Positions 8,501 through 18,261 of a stretch of 33,207 nucleotides of DNA are shown in pieces (the first letter of the stretch is position 1; the number at the start of each line of letters is the position of its first letter). The notes beneath the pieces were generated by a model. It saw nothing but the letters and a program-made list of their open reading frames with translations. It was not told where the DNA came from and made no database searches. Source of the stretch: a virus. The translations under genes were made by a program, and so were the position numbers. The DNA is taken from positions 1 to 33,207 of IMG/VR virus record IMGVR_UViG_3300010296_003689. The stretch is one strand, 5' to 3'.

Positions 8501-11256
8501 GAAACGATTTGACCAGAATTACAAACAAATCTCAAAATACCACTACTATCAATATAGATTCTCAGGGTATTAGGAGTGTCAATAAGATACTGAGTTTCAT
8601 TTGTAGTATCTGGAAGCTTAATTTTAAAACTTATTTCATAATTGTTTTGCCCCAATTTTACTTCATTAGGACATCTAAAATACGAAGCATCGTTAAATTT
8701 ATAGACTTCCCTTAACCCGTATTTTGAAGAGTCAAAAACAAACCTTTTATCCATGCCATTGGCAAATAAGGGTTGATAATTAGAAGGAACTAAACATTTT
8801 TTTAATCTCAACTCAAAAGTTCTATCGGGAGCTTGGTTGAAAGACCTAGCATCAATAACACTACCGAAAAGAGCGGAAAATGGATAAGTAAAATTTTGGT
8901 CTATCTCTTCTGTTATATAAGCTAATGAAACATCTCGCGATATTAAGATAGATTCGGTTTCATAAGTTTTCTTAAAAACCTTAATGTAACGATTAATATT
9001 TTTCCATTCATCGTTGGGGAATAAAGCTTCATTTATATCCAATCCATATTGGGCTGCAAGGGCTGGCGTCATATTCTCAATATCAGAAACAGTAGCATTT
9101 CTTAATTCTCTATTTTGTGGAAGGTTGACAACATTTAATTCCGCTAAATATGGTGAACTGATTACACCTTCGAATCTAAATTCTTCTTTTTTAGTTTGTT
9201 CTGCTAGATATATTTGTTTTGGGGGAATTCCTTCTATTAGGGAGGTTTCTAATCTACTCTCTGTTGTTTTATCTACATTTGGTCCATCAGTTTGAATCTG
9301 GAAAGGCGAAGAAAGGAAAAAGTCTTCACCTAATTCATAGATGCCCCTATATAAGCCGCCATCAAAATTAGAGGCGCTTCTTACAATAGAACCACTACCA
9401 GAAAGACTTAACGCCGTATCGAAATCAGCGGCTTGAGCTACTGAAAAATTTTTAATTTGCGGAAACAGGTCAGTTTCTATACCTGTATAATCCTTGCCAG
9501 AATCAACAACTATAACGTTTCTAACATTAAAAAATAAAGCTCCAACGTCCTCCGCTGTAAAACCGAAATTAGTAAGAACACTATTTCTATCTATATTTTG
9601 TAGAGTGTTAGTTTGATCTTTTAAATAAATTCCGCTACCATCTGATATGTTTCCATTATCAACCTCAGTGAAGAAATTGGGGCTTAAAAGAGATTCATTT
9701 ATGTTTAAAAATTCAGAAATTATAGGTTCGTTGGAGCCATTTAGTCCGACTTTGAATGGAGTTAATTCTGCGGCTAAAAATGATTTGTTTATGACATTTA
9801 AAAAGAATTCATCTGAAAGAGGTATTTCGTCGCCTTCGAATCCCTGAGTAACCTCAAATTCAACAAATTCTCTCAAGGTTTTGCCTATATCATCCCCCGC
9901 CTCTTCTGTATCACTAAGAGACGAAATCATAATAGTCGGAGTGGCTTTACTGATTTGGTTATTCTTAATTATATGGGTATAGCCATAAGCGTCACTGTCT
10001 TGAGGGAGGTTATTTTGCCAATTAGCATAAAGTCTGCTAGCTCTCGTATCAGTATTGCCGTCTCCATCTCTCGCGTCCCCACCAAATCTTCTAAATCTGC
10101 CAAAAAGCTGTTGATTGATATTGGCCTGTATGAAACACTTACTATGGTTTAAAAGTTTGAGTTGATATTCGGTTCCGATGGTATAATCAATAGAAGCGTT
10201 TAAATAATTAAATTGCGAATCTTCGCTCGTTTTTACAGAAACGTTAAGTTGTTCTCCTATTATAGAGCCTTTTGATGGAGAAGTTTGATTAGCTAAATTT
10301 CCGAAACAGATATCATCGCCGCTATGAATCAAAACGTCATAATTATTATCTATACCGCTTTGCAATTTGTCTTCAATATTTGGGTCATTATACGGAACTA
10401 TAAATTTGCCAGTTAAAAATTCTCCGCCAACGCCTGTAGATAAATTATCCCCTATGTAGAAGAAAATAAAGCCTCCGCCATGAAAACCAGAAGTTGGGTA
10501 GAAATCACCGACTTTATTTGCTGGCGCTCCAGAAGGGGAACCAGTTAAAAATGAAGGTGTTGTAAAAAAAACTTCACCTGGAGATTGAATAATTGTTCCA
10601 TTTTCCGCTTGAATATTTCTCTCAAAACCCCTTTTCTCTTCTCCAAGAGATAGGTTTATAGAGAATTCGGACTCATCCCTTAAATAAAGGTCTCCGCTTC
10701 CAAAAATATTCTTAGTGTCAAACTGAATAAACCCAAAATGATTGAAAAAAGACTTATTTTTATCAACGAGGAGAAGAAATTCTTCTCTGTATTGATTGAT
10801 TGAATTTATGGTTTCGCTATAGTTTCCAGATTGTCCAGGTACGCCCTCTACGGCGTTTAGGTTTGAAATGATGTTATCTATCGCATCAGACGCTTCCACA
10901 GCCGTAAACCTGTCCACAGCTTGCGTGTCGCTGTATTTTATGGGTTTGGTTATATACTCGGAAACAGAAGGTGATTTTATAGGAGTTTCATTGTAAAAAA
11001 CTGATTCTAAAACGTCAATACCCAATGCTCGTTCACCATTTTGCTTTACTGGACCATCAATTGGCCCTTCGCAAACGAGATCTAAATTACTAATATAGGA
11101 TATACTTTGGAAAATGTCTGAGGATTCGGGTGGCTTTAGATATACATTACCGCCAGCGGAACTCTTGCCTTTACCGCCGCCCCCTGCACCAGCCACCGCA
11201 TTTAGACCAAGTTGGTTTTTAATGTTTCTAGCTATCCTTTTCCTTACATTATTCAT
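5530..11256 (-). CDS. J: Tip attachment protein J-like, second copy (J')
   Basis: This 1908-residue protein is a lambda gpJ-type tail-tip protein, which forms the tip and contacts the host receptor. The N-terminus has the family's basic stretch and Gly-rich linker (AGAGGGGKGKSSAGG, residues 22-36), then LVCEGPIDG and an ESVFYNETPI strand. The central hub domain lies at about 1050-1300: AWILYDIMTNHTNGLGDYLD, GLEPRFSANFILQE, SQARRMAKYILFSNQFETEA and SPGDIIQIEDE. An FN3-like domain begins near 1475 (RPPAPVGFTSF). Residues about 840-1045 are a LamG/ConA-like beta-sandwich absent from the neighbouring J copy. A DARDGDGNTD loop near 395 resembles a calcium site. It starts 19 nt after J, with a GTGTAA motif between them and AAGG before the ATG. 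The 3' end overlaps the APH-fold gene by 8 nt. Confidence 0.88.
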   Translation of the reverse strand: MNNVRKRIARNIKNQLGLNAVAGAGGGGKGKSSAGGNVYLKPPESSDIFQSISYISNLDLVCEGPIDGPVKQNGERALGIDVLESVFYNETPIKSPSVSEYITKPIKYSDTQAVDRFTAVEASDAIDNIISNLNAVEGVPGQSGNYSETINSINQYREEFLLLVDKNKSFFNHFGFIQFDTKNIFGSGDLYLRDESEFSINLSLGEEKRGFERNIQAENGTIIQSPGEVFFTTPSFLTGSPSGAPANKVGDFYPTSGFHGGGFIFFYIGDNLSTGVGGEFLTGKFIVPYNDPNIEDKLQSGIDNNYDVLIHSGDDICFGNLANQTSPSKGSIIGEQLNVSVKTSEDSQFNYLNASIDYTIGTEYQLKLLNHSKCFIQANINQQLFGRFRRFGGDARDGDGNTDTRASRLYANWQNNLPQDSDAYGYTHIIKNNQISKATPTIMISSLSDTEEAGDDIGKTLREFVEFEVTQGFEGDEIPLSDEFFLNVINKSFLAAELTPFKVGLNGSNEPIISEFLNINESLLSPNFFTEVDNGNISDGSGIYLKDQTNTLQNIDRNSVLTNFGFTAEDVGALFFNVRNVIVVDSGKDYTGIETDLFPQIKNFSVAQAADFDTALSLSGSGSIVRSASNFDGGLYRGIYELGEDFFLSSPFQIQTDGPNVDKTTESRLETSLIEGIPPKQIYLAEQTKKEEFRFEGVISSPYLAELNVVNLPQNRELRNATVSDIENMTPALAAQYGLDINEALFPNDEWKNINRYIKVFKKTYETESILISRDVSLAYITEEIDQNFTYPFSALFGSVIDARSFNQAPDRTFELRLKKCLVPSNYQPLFANGMDKRFVFDSSKYGLREVYKFNDASYFRCPNEVKLGQNNYEISFKIKLPDTTNETQYLIDTPNTLRIYIDSSGILRFVCNSGQIVSVDISSYNNETLEIVCRRRGNFSSISIKDSSGTELTDSISGTLTNEDIDSNDLYFGAASDGSSKLKDDGKITDVKIKINNQLRHYWDGTIIQTPRGKAFRDKFGGNHALLIGAYGETEEDSVFEFGKNKEQVYIGEWDGSFKLAWTDNPAWILYDIMTNHTNGLGDYLDDMEDIDIFHLYELGRYCDAVDEDGYFEGVPDSTKGLEPRFSANFILQEQKNAFEVIAEIASLFRAMTYWNGGFFNFTMDKPKGVQAIFNNANVFDGVFNYADIVSSARYTSVEVPYLDKNDNYKIKIEYVEDEDKMRKYGKRTNKQSGFGLTSKSQARRMAKYILFSNQFETEAISFVAGSEASLLSPGDIIQIEDEIKNFEINYGRILNINTGQGYLDLEQSFKTGSVVTGENGGLYTYNNKEQTDVKSLYDMINFNHVVEVGPDGDLYSGVPALSQIDSIDEEQVTKFYITGIETGANFNRVFLDQNQESYNDITGIIKGAFFNVELENRSSDFFKVIKISEEDSNKYNVNALEYRLDKFDYIEQEDYDLTENEYNVGIPNHTINRPPAPVGFTSFVEENQFGSYDVTGTISGELGGNELKYRVSLIYPNGKYSTHEFLKDTTTSPPKTNYSISNLSVAGNYDINVTSLRNPESSISLKESFQIQRPAKIRDHFLIKSVNINGEHTNNYSPEGLTGSGFIIPQTKDYVFKLSLEDMRGKDMAHNIFTKPILDIYIDGDIYKENYGTNTFRFSHENNINLFGYPKRDLDIEFKLKDENGQIHHTAKIQVNNPAPIISKADFNPPRINFEISEDSKKDLKKVDVYKSVGSGTSQQFLKTELVFEGKDYIDLFDFSEEDVFSLVPFDDYGSGNALGGISYESPEPTEQEEEELSKSFKTVYICKGSGESITQDSNGKTGIFCNENNSYVIKGSFSYSETGDYATEFYIGGNKAFSVTGFSEQLNKTVSFMEFVFDQTGYQQFSLINSGANLKSFFFEVDETI

Positions 11257-11265
11257 CCTTAGTGT

Positions 11266-11275
11266 TATTTTACAC
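11266..11275 (-). promoter_or_regulatory. GTGTAA promoter-like motif between J and J'
   Basis: GTGTAAAATA directly follows the TAA stop of J, and its core ends 13 nt before the J' ATG, leaving room for an AAGG ribosome site. It suggests J' can be transcribed separately from J. Confidence 0.5.
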
Positions 11276-14200
11276 TTACAAACCTTTTATTTCCAAATCT
11301 AAATCATTCAAATCTCCACTAACTAATTTTACCAAAATCCCGCTATTGCCAGAAAGACTGGATTCATATTGGAAAAGATTGTTTTCTCCAGTTTTAAAGG
11401 GGTTAGTCGTAAAATATACACTCTCTGAAAAACTGCCGTTATTAAAAGGCAATTCAAACCTTCCAGAAAACTGATTTAAGAAAATATCTAAAACGCAGTC
11501 CGAATTAGCGACTTCTCCGCCTATCTTAAGAACGAAATCCTGTTTTGGGATTTGAAACGAATCTGAGAATATAAATTCTCCGTTGGTGTTTGAGGCGGTA
11601 TTTAAAAAGAGGGTATTATGTATAGAATTTTTAAAATTATTTAAAATTACTGGTTCTGGGAAATTAATAGTCTCACGGTATCCTGAATTAACTATTCCAG
11701 AACCAAAGCAATCATAAGGAACAAAACTATAAAAGATTTCGCCAGTTTTTTGATGCCCAAATTCTATCTCATTTGTTTTTTGGGTTTTCAAAAATTCTGA
11801 TTTTAGGAAACTGGACTGTGAAATTTCAAAATTTGAATTTTGCCCACTATATATATCAATTTTGACAATATTGGTGTGATGTTCTATATCAACTTCTAAT
11901 TTTAAATTGTGTTGATTATTAACGGTTCTAATCTCATTAATTTCTGGAATTGGGTAGTTTATTTCAATTTCTGGAGATGGATAAATATTTCCTTTCCCGT
12001 CATCTAGAAAGCTTTGTATTTTAAAATTTCTTTCGGCGGTTCCAAATAATTGTCGTCTTTCGTCCTCCGTTATTGAAACGGGGAAATCTGAAACATCAAA
12101 AACATATCCAGTTCCACCTTGTAATAGATTGATATTGATATGAGATTTATCTTTATATGGTAAGCCATGTAAATCAATAAAATTGAAATCAATAGACAAA
12201 TCTTTACCAAAATCTTGGACAGAAGCTATATTTGAAAATTGTTCATATTTATTACCACCAATTTTAACTGAGTCAAGAAATGGAGATTCATAAATTGAAA
12301 GAGTTGGCTCTTTCGTAAAGAATTTTTCTAATTTTTCGCTGGATTCTGGATTCAATAATGAAGTCACTTCTATTTTGTATTGACCCGTTCCTATGAGGTT
12401 GTTAAATTCAAAATATGTTTGAGGAGGCGACAAAGTTGAATCTTTTTCAAAGTCCTGAGAAAAATACATACCATTTGGTTTTGTTACAGATACTCTATAT
12501 TTTTCTTCTATGCCATTTAATTCACCAGTAATCAATCCACTGAGATTAATGCTATACATATTATTTTCCCCAGTTGAAAAGGAAAAACCTTGCGGTGCTG
12601 GTGGTCTGTTAATTATATTGGAAGGCAATCCTATATTAGGAAGTTCATATAACTGATTGTTTTCCAAGCCCTCTTTTTGCTCCATAATTTGGTATTTTAT
12701 TGGGTTGTATTGTCTGCCAACTATTTCATACAAATTATCTTCGCTAGGTATGATTGATATCACTCTGTATAAATGTTCTGGATATCCGTTTATTCTGAAA
12801 TTACAGAATTGCCCCAAAACGGCAGAATCTAATTTGCCGATATCTTCATGAAGTCCATTTAGTAAAAACTCTATATAATTACCAGATTGATTTATCCCTG
12901 TAATATCTATGTTTACAATTTGGGGGGATTCATATGCAGAAAGACTCGAATCATTAATCATTAAATTATGAAAATTAATGCCAGTATATAAATCATTCAG
13001 ATTTTGTTGGTCAATAGGTGTATAAAGATAAACTCCATCACCAGTTGAAATAGAACCTGTGTCTAAAACGTTTTCAACCTTAATGGAATTGTTTGGGATA
13101 TCTACATCTAAAAGTTTCGCAGAGGCTTCTTGGAAATTTTTCAATTCATCATTGATTCCAATAACGTCTCCAGGCTCTACTATTAAGCTTTGCTGGGAAG
13201 TGCGGAAGTTCACGCTTTCGTTTTCCAGTTTATTTGTATATAAAATATATTTAGCGTAACGTCGAGCTTGCGAGCTAGAAGTTATTCCACGCGCACCTTC
13301 TTGGTATTTTATTATACCATTTTTTCTAATTGATTCTTCATCTTCAATGTATTCTATTTTTGTTTTATAGTTGTCGTCTTTGTCTTTATACTGTATCTCA
13401 ATCAGATTAAATCTTTCGTTTTTATTTAGGTCTGTATACGAAAACACTCCATCAAAAACATCTGAATTACCAAAAACAGCAGAAACGCTTTCGGGTTTAT
13501 CTGCAAAGAAATTTAACGAACCATTTTTCCAATAAGCGACACCTTGGAACATATTGCAGACCGCATTTACAAAATCGAACCCATTAAAAGATTCTTCAAA
13601 CAAGATATTGCAAGAATGTCTAGGCTCCAAGCCTCCTTTATTATCTGAAACTCCTGAGAAATAACCGCTCGAATCAACAGCGTCACAATACTTACCAATC
13701 TGATAAAGTTTAAATATATCTATATCTTCAATATCATCTTGGTAATCCCCAAGACCGTAAGAATTGTTAGTTAAAATATCATAAAGTATCCACGCAGGAT
13801 TATCGGTCCAATCTTCCTTAAATGAACCGTCCCAATCTCCCGAATAAATTTGTTTTTTAGTATCTAATTCAGAAGTTAAAAATCTTTTATCAAGACCATT
13901 ATCCTCTAATGGAAAATAATTAGAAGGAATTTGACACTTTTTGAGTCTAAGGTCATATGTTCTTTTTGGGGGGTCGGTAAATGTTTTAGAATCAAAGTAT
14001 ATAGCAGCAAGCGCAGAATTTGGATATGTGAAATTGGAGTCTATAATTTCGTTAAATCCCATAACACTAGCACTTCTAGAAACGAGTATAGATTCTGTTT
14101 CGTAAGTTTTTTTTCTGACTATTACATATCTTTTGTGATTCTCCTTTAAGAAAGGTAAGCTTTTGTCTGGATATTGTGATTGTATTTCTGAATAAGAAGG

Positions 14201-17200
14201 TAAATCTATAGTTGACAAATTAGTAATAAATGGAGAGCTTGGGTCAACTAAGCCTTTAAAAGTTTTTTGCGTCTTGGTCGTATTATCAAGTCCATCAAAT
14301 CCAACCTCCAATTCAAAAAGAATTTCAGAAGGAATTATGCTATTAAAAGTAGTTGTTTCTTGTAGAGCATCAATCCTAATTATACATTCGACTTTAACAA
14401 CCTCGCTTCTATCAATTATATATTTGTAAGATATTTCGTCTTCATTAATTGGTAATTCATTCGTCCAAGCGGCGTAATTAATAGTTTCCGCGCCGACACT
14501 TCTAATATCAGCATTTCCATCCCCATCTCTAGCGTCTCCGCCAGTTTGGAAGGGGCCGTATAAATCAGAAACTATGTTATTTTCAGTTTTGCTTTCGGCA
14601 AAAGTTGAAATTTTTTCTTGCTGTTCTTCCCCGTTTCTAAACTCTACGAAAACATCATCGTAATTAAAAAGAGTTTGAGAAAAGCTATTTAAATCTACTA
14701 TTGCTATTTTCCCAGCTATAGAAGCGTCAGCGATTCCGTCTAGTTTTTGAAACGCATTGTGTGAATATATAATATTTGAGTAACTATCAATGACGTTAGA
14801 AGAAATTAAAGGTTCTTCAAATGGATTTATTATTTCCTCTTTGTCGGAAAACTGAAACTGATTAAAGCGGTCTTCGGGTGAATTATCCCGATAAGAATCT
14901 AAATCTGGAAGTTCAAATGATTTTATAAAATCATATTCATCAGATTCGGCTTTATCTAAAAAATTCTTACTTGCAAAACAAATGTCCCCGTTGTCGTTTA
15001 ATAAGAATTCACCATTTTTAATAAAAATAGCATCGCGATTCGTGGTTAGATGTCCAAGTTGTCCGTAATAATATGTAGACCAAAATTCAGTATATGGATA
15101 TTGTTTTTTATAACTGGTCTGTGGGAAGTGTTGAAAATGGTAATAAGTGCCAAAATAATATTCTTCAATGTTTTCGTCATCATATATTGTGTTACTATAA
15201 GTGCCATCATAAAGTGCTGGATTTTGATTGAAAATAGACCGAAGCTTACAATCCCCTAATATATATTTAATTTCGCCGCTAACTAAGACCTCCATGCTTA
15301 AAAAATCCCGCAAAGATGTGAATTCAATTCGGTTGCCTGTCGGCGTTTCTTGATAAAGACCACCCACAGAAACCTTGCTATCTAAACTTATTCCAGAATC
15401 GTTATCGTAATGAATATAAAAGTTTTGATAATCAACGTGTACGTTCCAATACTGATTTTTAATATCGCTTGAATTCGTCCACGAATTGATTTTCCAATCC
15501 CCATATCCAGTCCCCAAAATAGATACTACATTACCTGGCATACGCCCATTGTAACTTGTCCAGCCTCCACTATATTCTTGGGAATTATCGTTTTGAAATT
15601 GTGTAAATTCGGGAGAGCCAGTCAAACTTAAAGCTGTATTGTGAGTAAATTCTAAAGAACCAGTCCACTCTCTTCTCGAAAATTGTTGTGGGGAATATAA
15701 GTCATACCCTTCTTCACCATTGTAATTAAACTTTTTTTGAACACAATTATCAAAATAATAATATGGAACCCCGCTGTATTTCAATATCCAGCCAGTAGTA
15801 TTATTGGGAGTTAACCCCGTTTCCATATAAGCTGCTAAGTCATAACGGTTTACAAATTTTGTATTATGTTCATATGGATTTATGGCATTAGTTTGATTCC
15901 GAATTTTTCTATCTGAATAAATATTTGATTCATCAATAAAGCCGTCTACAGTTCTAAAAATATGACCCCCGCTTCTCAAGTAATAACCATTTAAAAAGTC
16001 TTCTTGAAAATTTTCAACCATAAGAGGGGTAGTTTCTCTCGAAGAGGCTCCACCTAAAGATGTGGAAGCTGGGTCATAAAATCTATATTTATTGCCAGAT
16101 ATTCGGGGATATTTATAATCATGTAAAGCTATATTAGAAAAAGGTGCAATAAATATTGAGTCATCAGATATATTTGGAGGAGCCCCTGCATAATCTGATT
16201 GCGTCTCCCTATGGTTATAATAAGTGCCATCTTCGTTAAATTGATGTGGAAGACTTACTGTTTTATTTATCGAGTACCCTAATGACCACAAGTCGCTTAA
16301 ATCAAGTGGAGTTGTCAAAATAGGATTATTAGGATTATGTTGAACATTGTATCCAATTTTTCTATAAGCTAAAGAACTAAAAAGCCTTTCCTCACCCCTA
16401 GTTGAGTAAAATGGAGGCCAACTAGCAGCTTGGGAATAGTAATAAACCACATCTTCGGGATCGATGAATGCGCGAACGGGGTCTATAGCAATATCATTCA
16501 TAAATTGACTATTAGGTTTTCTTCTTTTGGTTAATGATAAAGCGGGAAGGTTAGTTATATAACTATCTAAAACCCCTAAATTGTATAAACCCCTATCAAA
16601 TAGTTGTTTACTATCATATATAGCTAAATTAAATTTATCCGCATTTCCAGTATAATTACTAATGCAGTCGTTTAAGTTTTGAGGTTCTGTTATACCACTT
16701 CCGCTTATATTATATTTGAAATTTTGGTATTGTGCGCCGCTAATTGTTCTTTGATTTGTTTGCTGTATAAAAACAGAGTTAAATATAAAATTTAAATTAG
16801 AACTACCTCTAAAACCGTAGCCATTCAACACGGCCTCTGCATGATAATTAACGGCAAAACCCCTTCTATATTTTTTACTAAAAAACCTGTCAAAAGGATG
16901 AGTTTTAAAAAAATATGTTCCAAAATTATACGCTGAAACTGTTGGGTCATATATAGTTTTATCATTATATTTTGCGGGAATTAAATTAGCGGGAATATCT
17001 TCTGAACCGTTAATAGCGCTAGAGGAAGAGGGTTTACCAACAAAACAAAACATAGTTTTTTCTAATTCCCCTAAAGGAATTAAGTCTTTGTTCAAATTAA
17101 CCTCTTTTGCAAGATATTTTAAAAAGTCATCTTCGCAATAAAACTGAATATCATATCTTCCTGTATCCTCCATATCGAAGGTGGTTCCGCTATGACTAGT

Positions 17201-17560
17201 GTGTAGTAAAAAAGTGTTTTGTATAAAAGTTTTTTGAGAAACAATATTTTCAGACGATTCGAGAACCGAAACATCGTTTAAATAAACAGATTGTAAAACA
17301 TTTAACCCACCAAGAGAATCTGTATAAATGCCTCTTGGATTAACTGTTCCTCCTATAGGGCCTTCGCAAAGTAAATCTAATGAACCCGCAACCGCGATTG
17401 TTTGTTTCAGGTCTGTTGCTGTTGGAGGTAATAATTGGGCGCTACGGCCAGAAGATTTTCCCCCCTTACCTCCACCTCCACCAGACCCAGCTACGCCCAT
17501 CAAGCCAAGCTTTTTAGATATATTGCGCTTAATGCGCTTATTTACGTTGGGTAAAGGCAT
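11276..17560 (-). CDS. J: Tip attachment protein J-like, first copy (J)
   Basis: At 2094 residues this is the larger of two tandem gpJ homologues. It has the same N-terminal signature as J' (a basic start, VAGSGGGGGKGGKSSG, LLCEGPIGG) and the same hub segments: AWILYDILTNNSYGLGDYQD near residue 1250, GLEPRHSCNILFEE, SQARRYAKYILYTNKLENES and EPGDVIGINDE. A DARDGDGNAD loop occurs near 1010. An FN3-like domain starts at RPPAPQGFSF near residue 1650. The region between the N-terminal signature and the DARDGD loop is much longer and Tyr-rich, and is not obviously related to the equivalent part of J', so the two copies share a hub and differ in their outer parts. Its ATG is 10 nt after the stop of I', in the order I-J as in lambda. 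Confidence 0.88.
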   Translation of the reverse strand: MPLPNVNKRIKRNISKKLGLMGVAGSGGGGGKGGKSSGRSAQLLPPTATDLKQTIAVAGSLDLLCEGPIGGTVNPRGIYTDSLGGLNVLQSVYLNDVSVLESSENIVSQKTFIQNTFLLHTSHSGTTFDMEDTGRYDIQFYCEDDFLKYLAKEVNLNKDLIPLGELEKTMFCFVGKPSSSSAINGSEDIPANLIPAKYNDKTIYDPTVSAYNFGTYFFKTHPFDRFFSKKYRRGFAVNYHAEAVLNGYGFRGSSNLNFIFNSVFIQQTNQRTISGAQYQNFKYNISGSGITEPQNLNDCISNYTGNADKFNLAIYDSKQLFDRGLYNLGVLDSYITNLPALSLTKRRKPNSQFMNDIAIDPVRAFIDPEDVVYYYSQAASWPPFYSTRGEERLFSSLAYRKIGYNVQHNPNNPILTTPLDLSDLWSLGYSINKTVSLPHQFNEDGTYYNHRETQSDYAGAPPNISDDSIFIAPFSNIALHDYKYPRISGNKYRFYDPASTSLGGASSRETTPLMVENFQEDFLNGYYLRSGGHIFRTVDGFIDESNIYSDRKIRNQTNAINPYEHNTKFVNRYDLAAYMETGLTPNNTTGWILKYSGVPYYYFDNCVQKKFNYNGEEGYDLYSPQQFSRREWTGSLEFTHNTALSLTGSPEFTQFQNDNSQEYSGGWTSYNGRMPGNVVSILGTGYGDWKINSWTNSSDIKNQYWNVHVDYQNFYIHYDNDSGISLDSKVSVGGLYQETPTGNRIEFTSLRDFLSMEVLVSGEIKYILGDCKLRSIFNQNPALYDGTYSNTIYDDENIEEYYFGTYYHFQHFPQTSYKKQYPYTEFWSTYYYGQLGHLTTNRDAIFIKNGEFLLNDNGDICFASKNFLDKAESDEYDFIKSFELPDLDSYRDNSPEDRFNQFQFSDKEEIINPFEEPLISSNVIDSYSNIIYSHNAFQKLDGIADASIAGKIAIVDLNSFSQTLFNYDDVFVEFRNGEEQQEKISTFAESKTENNIVSDLYGPFQTGGDARDGDGNADIRSVGAETINYAAWTNELPINEDEISYKYIIDRSEVVKVECIIRIDALQETTTFNSIIPSEILFELEVGFDGLDNTTKTQKTFKGLVDPSSPFITNLSTIDLPSYSEIQSQYPDKSLPFLKENHKRYVIVRKKTYETESILVSRSASVMGFNEIIDSNFTYPNSALAAIYFDSKTFTDPPKRTYDLRLKKCQIPSNYFPLEDNGLDKRFLTSELDTKKQIYSGDWDGSFKEDWTDNPAWILYDILTNNSYGLGDYQDDIEDIDIFKLYQIGKYCDAVDSSGYFSGVSDNKGGLEPRHSCNILFEESFNGFDFVNAVCNMFQGVAYWKNGSLNFFADKPESVSAVFGNSDVFDGVFSYTDLNKNERFNLIEIQYKDKDDNYKTKIEYIEDEESIRKNGIIKYQEGARGITSSSQARRYAKYILYTNKLENESVNFRTSQQSLIVEPGDVIGINDELKNFQEASAKLLDVDIPNNSIKVENVLDTGSISTGDGVYLYTPIDQQNLNDLYTGINFHNLMINDSSLSAYESPQIVNIDITGINQSGNYIEFLLNGLHEDIGKLDSAVLGQFCNFRINGYPEHLYRVISIIPSEDNLYEIVGRQYNPIKYQIMEQKEGLENNQLYELPNIGLPSNIINRPPAPQGFSFSTGENNMYSINLSGLITGELNGIEEKYRVSVTKPNGMYFSQDFEKDSTLSPPQTYFEFNNLIGTGQYKIEVTSLLNPESSEKLEKFFTKEPTLSIYESPFLDSVKIGGNKYEQFSNIASVQDFGKDLSIDFNFIDLHGLPYKDKSHININLLQGGTGYVFDVSDFPVSITEDERRQLFGTAERNFKIQSFLDDGKGNIYPSPEIEINYPIPEINEIRTVNNQHNLKLEVDIEHHTNIVKIDIYSGQNSNFEISQSSFLKSEFLKTQKTNEIEFGHQKTGEIFYSFVPYDCFGSGIVNSGYRETINFPEPVILNNFKNSIHNTLFLNTASNTNGEFIFSDSFQIPKQDFVLKIGGEVANSDCVLDIFLNQFSGRFELPFNNGSFSESVYFTTNPFKTGENNLFQYESSLSGNSGILVKLVSGDLNDLDLEIKGL

Positions 17561-17570
17561 TTTTAAAGTC

Positions 17571-18260
17571 TTAAATCAATAAAGGCGCATAAGGCACAAG
17601 AGCCGTCGCAAGAGCAAATTTATTAAAAGTCGGGTTGCCGTCGTCTTCACTCACACTTGCAAATGGATTCTCAGCAGTTTCAATATTCCTATTCCTGATA
17701 GCGCTAGAAATTACTTGAGAACCCACTCTTAATCTTCCATAACCCAATCTAACTGGAGAGCCTTGAGAAGCTGTGTTATTTTGACTTTGGAAAAGAAAAG
17801 ATTCGGCTTTTACTGTCGCTTCTATTTCTCGCGGCTCCACTTCTGGAATTGGGGTCAACAAGTAAGTAATACCAGCCATTATCAGCCCCACTCCCAAGGT
17901 GAAAAAAAATGCAGAGGCAAAAGCGCCCAAAGCCCCAAAAGCCCCAGCCCCCGCAGCTACAGATAGGCCTCCAATAACTATTGCTGAAATTGGGTCTTTA
18001 CCCAATATGCAAGGAACTATTTCTATATGATTTATTTTTTCGCGCGAATTTTGAAGAGAGTGAGTGTCTGCACTTTCTCCATTGATAATAATTTCATAAT
18101 GCTGTCCTATTTTAGCGTGGTCTTTGATTGTTTGTTTGAAGTCTTTGTGTATAGTATTGATTGCTTGAATAGCATCAATGGGTTTTAAAATATTAAAGAA
18201 TTCGAAAGAATCTCCAAAAATTTTACTCAAATAGCCATGTAATTTTATTTTCGTTTTCAT
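17571..18260 (-). CDS. I: Tail assembly protein I-like, second copy (I')
   Basis: The 229-residue protein matches lambda tail assembly protein I, needed for tail-tip assembly. It has an N-terminal ubiquitin-like region (MKTKIKLHGYLSKIFGDSFE), a long Gly/Ala-rich hydrophobic stretch (about 92-137) ending in ITYLLTPIPEVE, and then the conserved SFLFQSQNNTASQGSPVRLG, YGRLRVGSQVISS segment, equivalent to the family's SFLFSGPxNxTxQGxPVPLxYG. The C-terminus is hydrophobic (FALATALVPYAPLLI). It follows copy I with 1 nt between stop and start, and precedes J by 10 nt. The longer hydrophobic region distinguishes it from copy I. Confidence 0.85.
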   Translation of the reverse strand: MKTKIKLHGYLSKIFGDSFEFFNILKPIDAIQAINTIHKDFKQTIKDHAKIGQHYEIIINGESADTHSLQNSREKINHIEIVPCILGKDPISAIVIGGLSVAAGAGAFGALGAFASAFFFTLGVGLIMAGITYLLTPIPEVEPREIEATVKAESFLFQSQNNTASQGSPVRLGYGRLRVGSQVISSAIRNRNIETAENPFASVSEDDGNPTFNKFALATALVPYAPLLI

Positions 18261-18261
18261 T

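Noticed and set aside
11256-11276. A frameshift joining J and J' into one protein
   Set aside because: J' has its own N-terminal signature, start codon and promoter-like motif; the two are full-length paralogues rather than halves.
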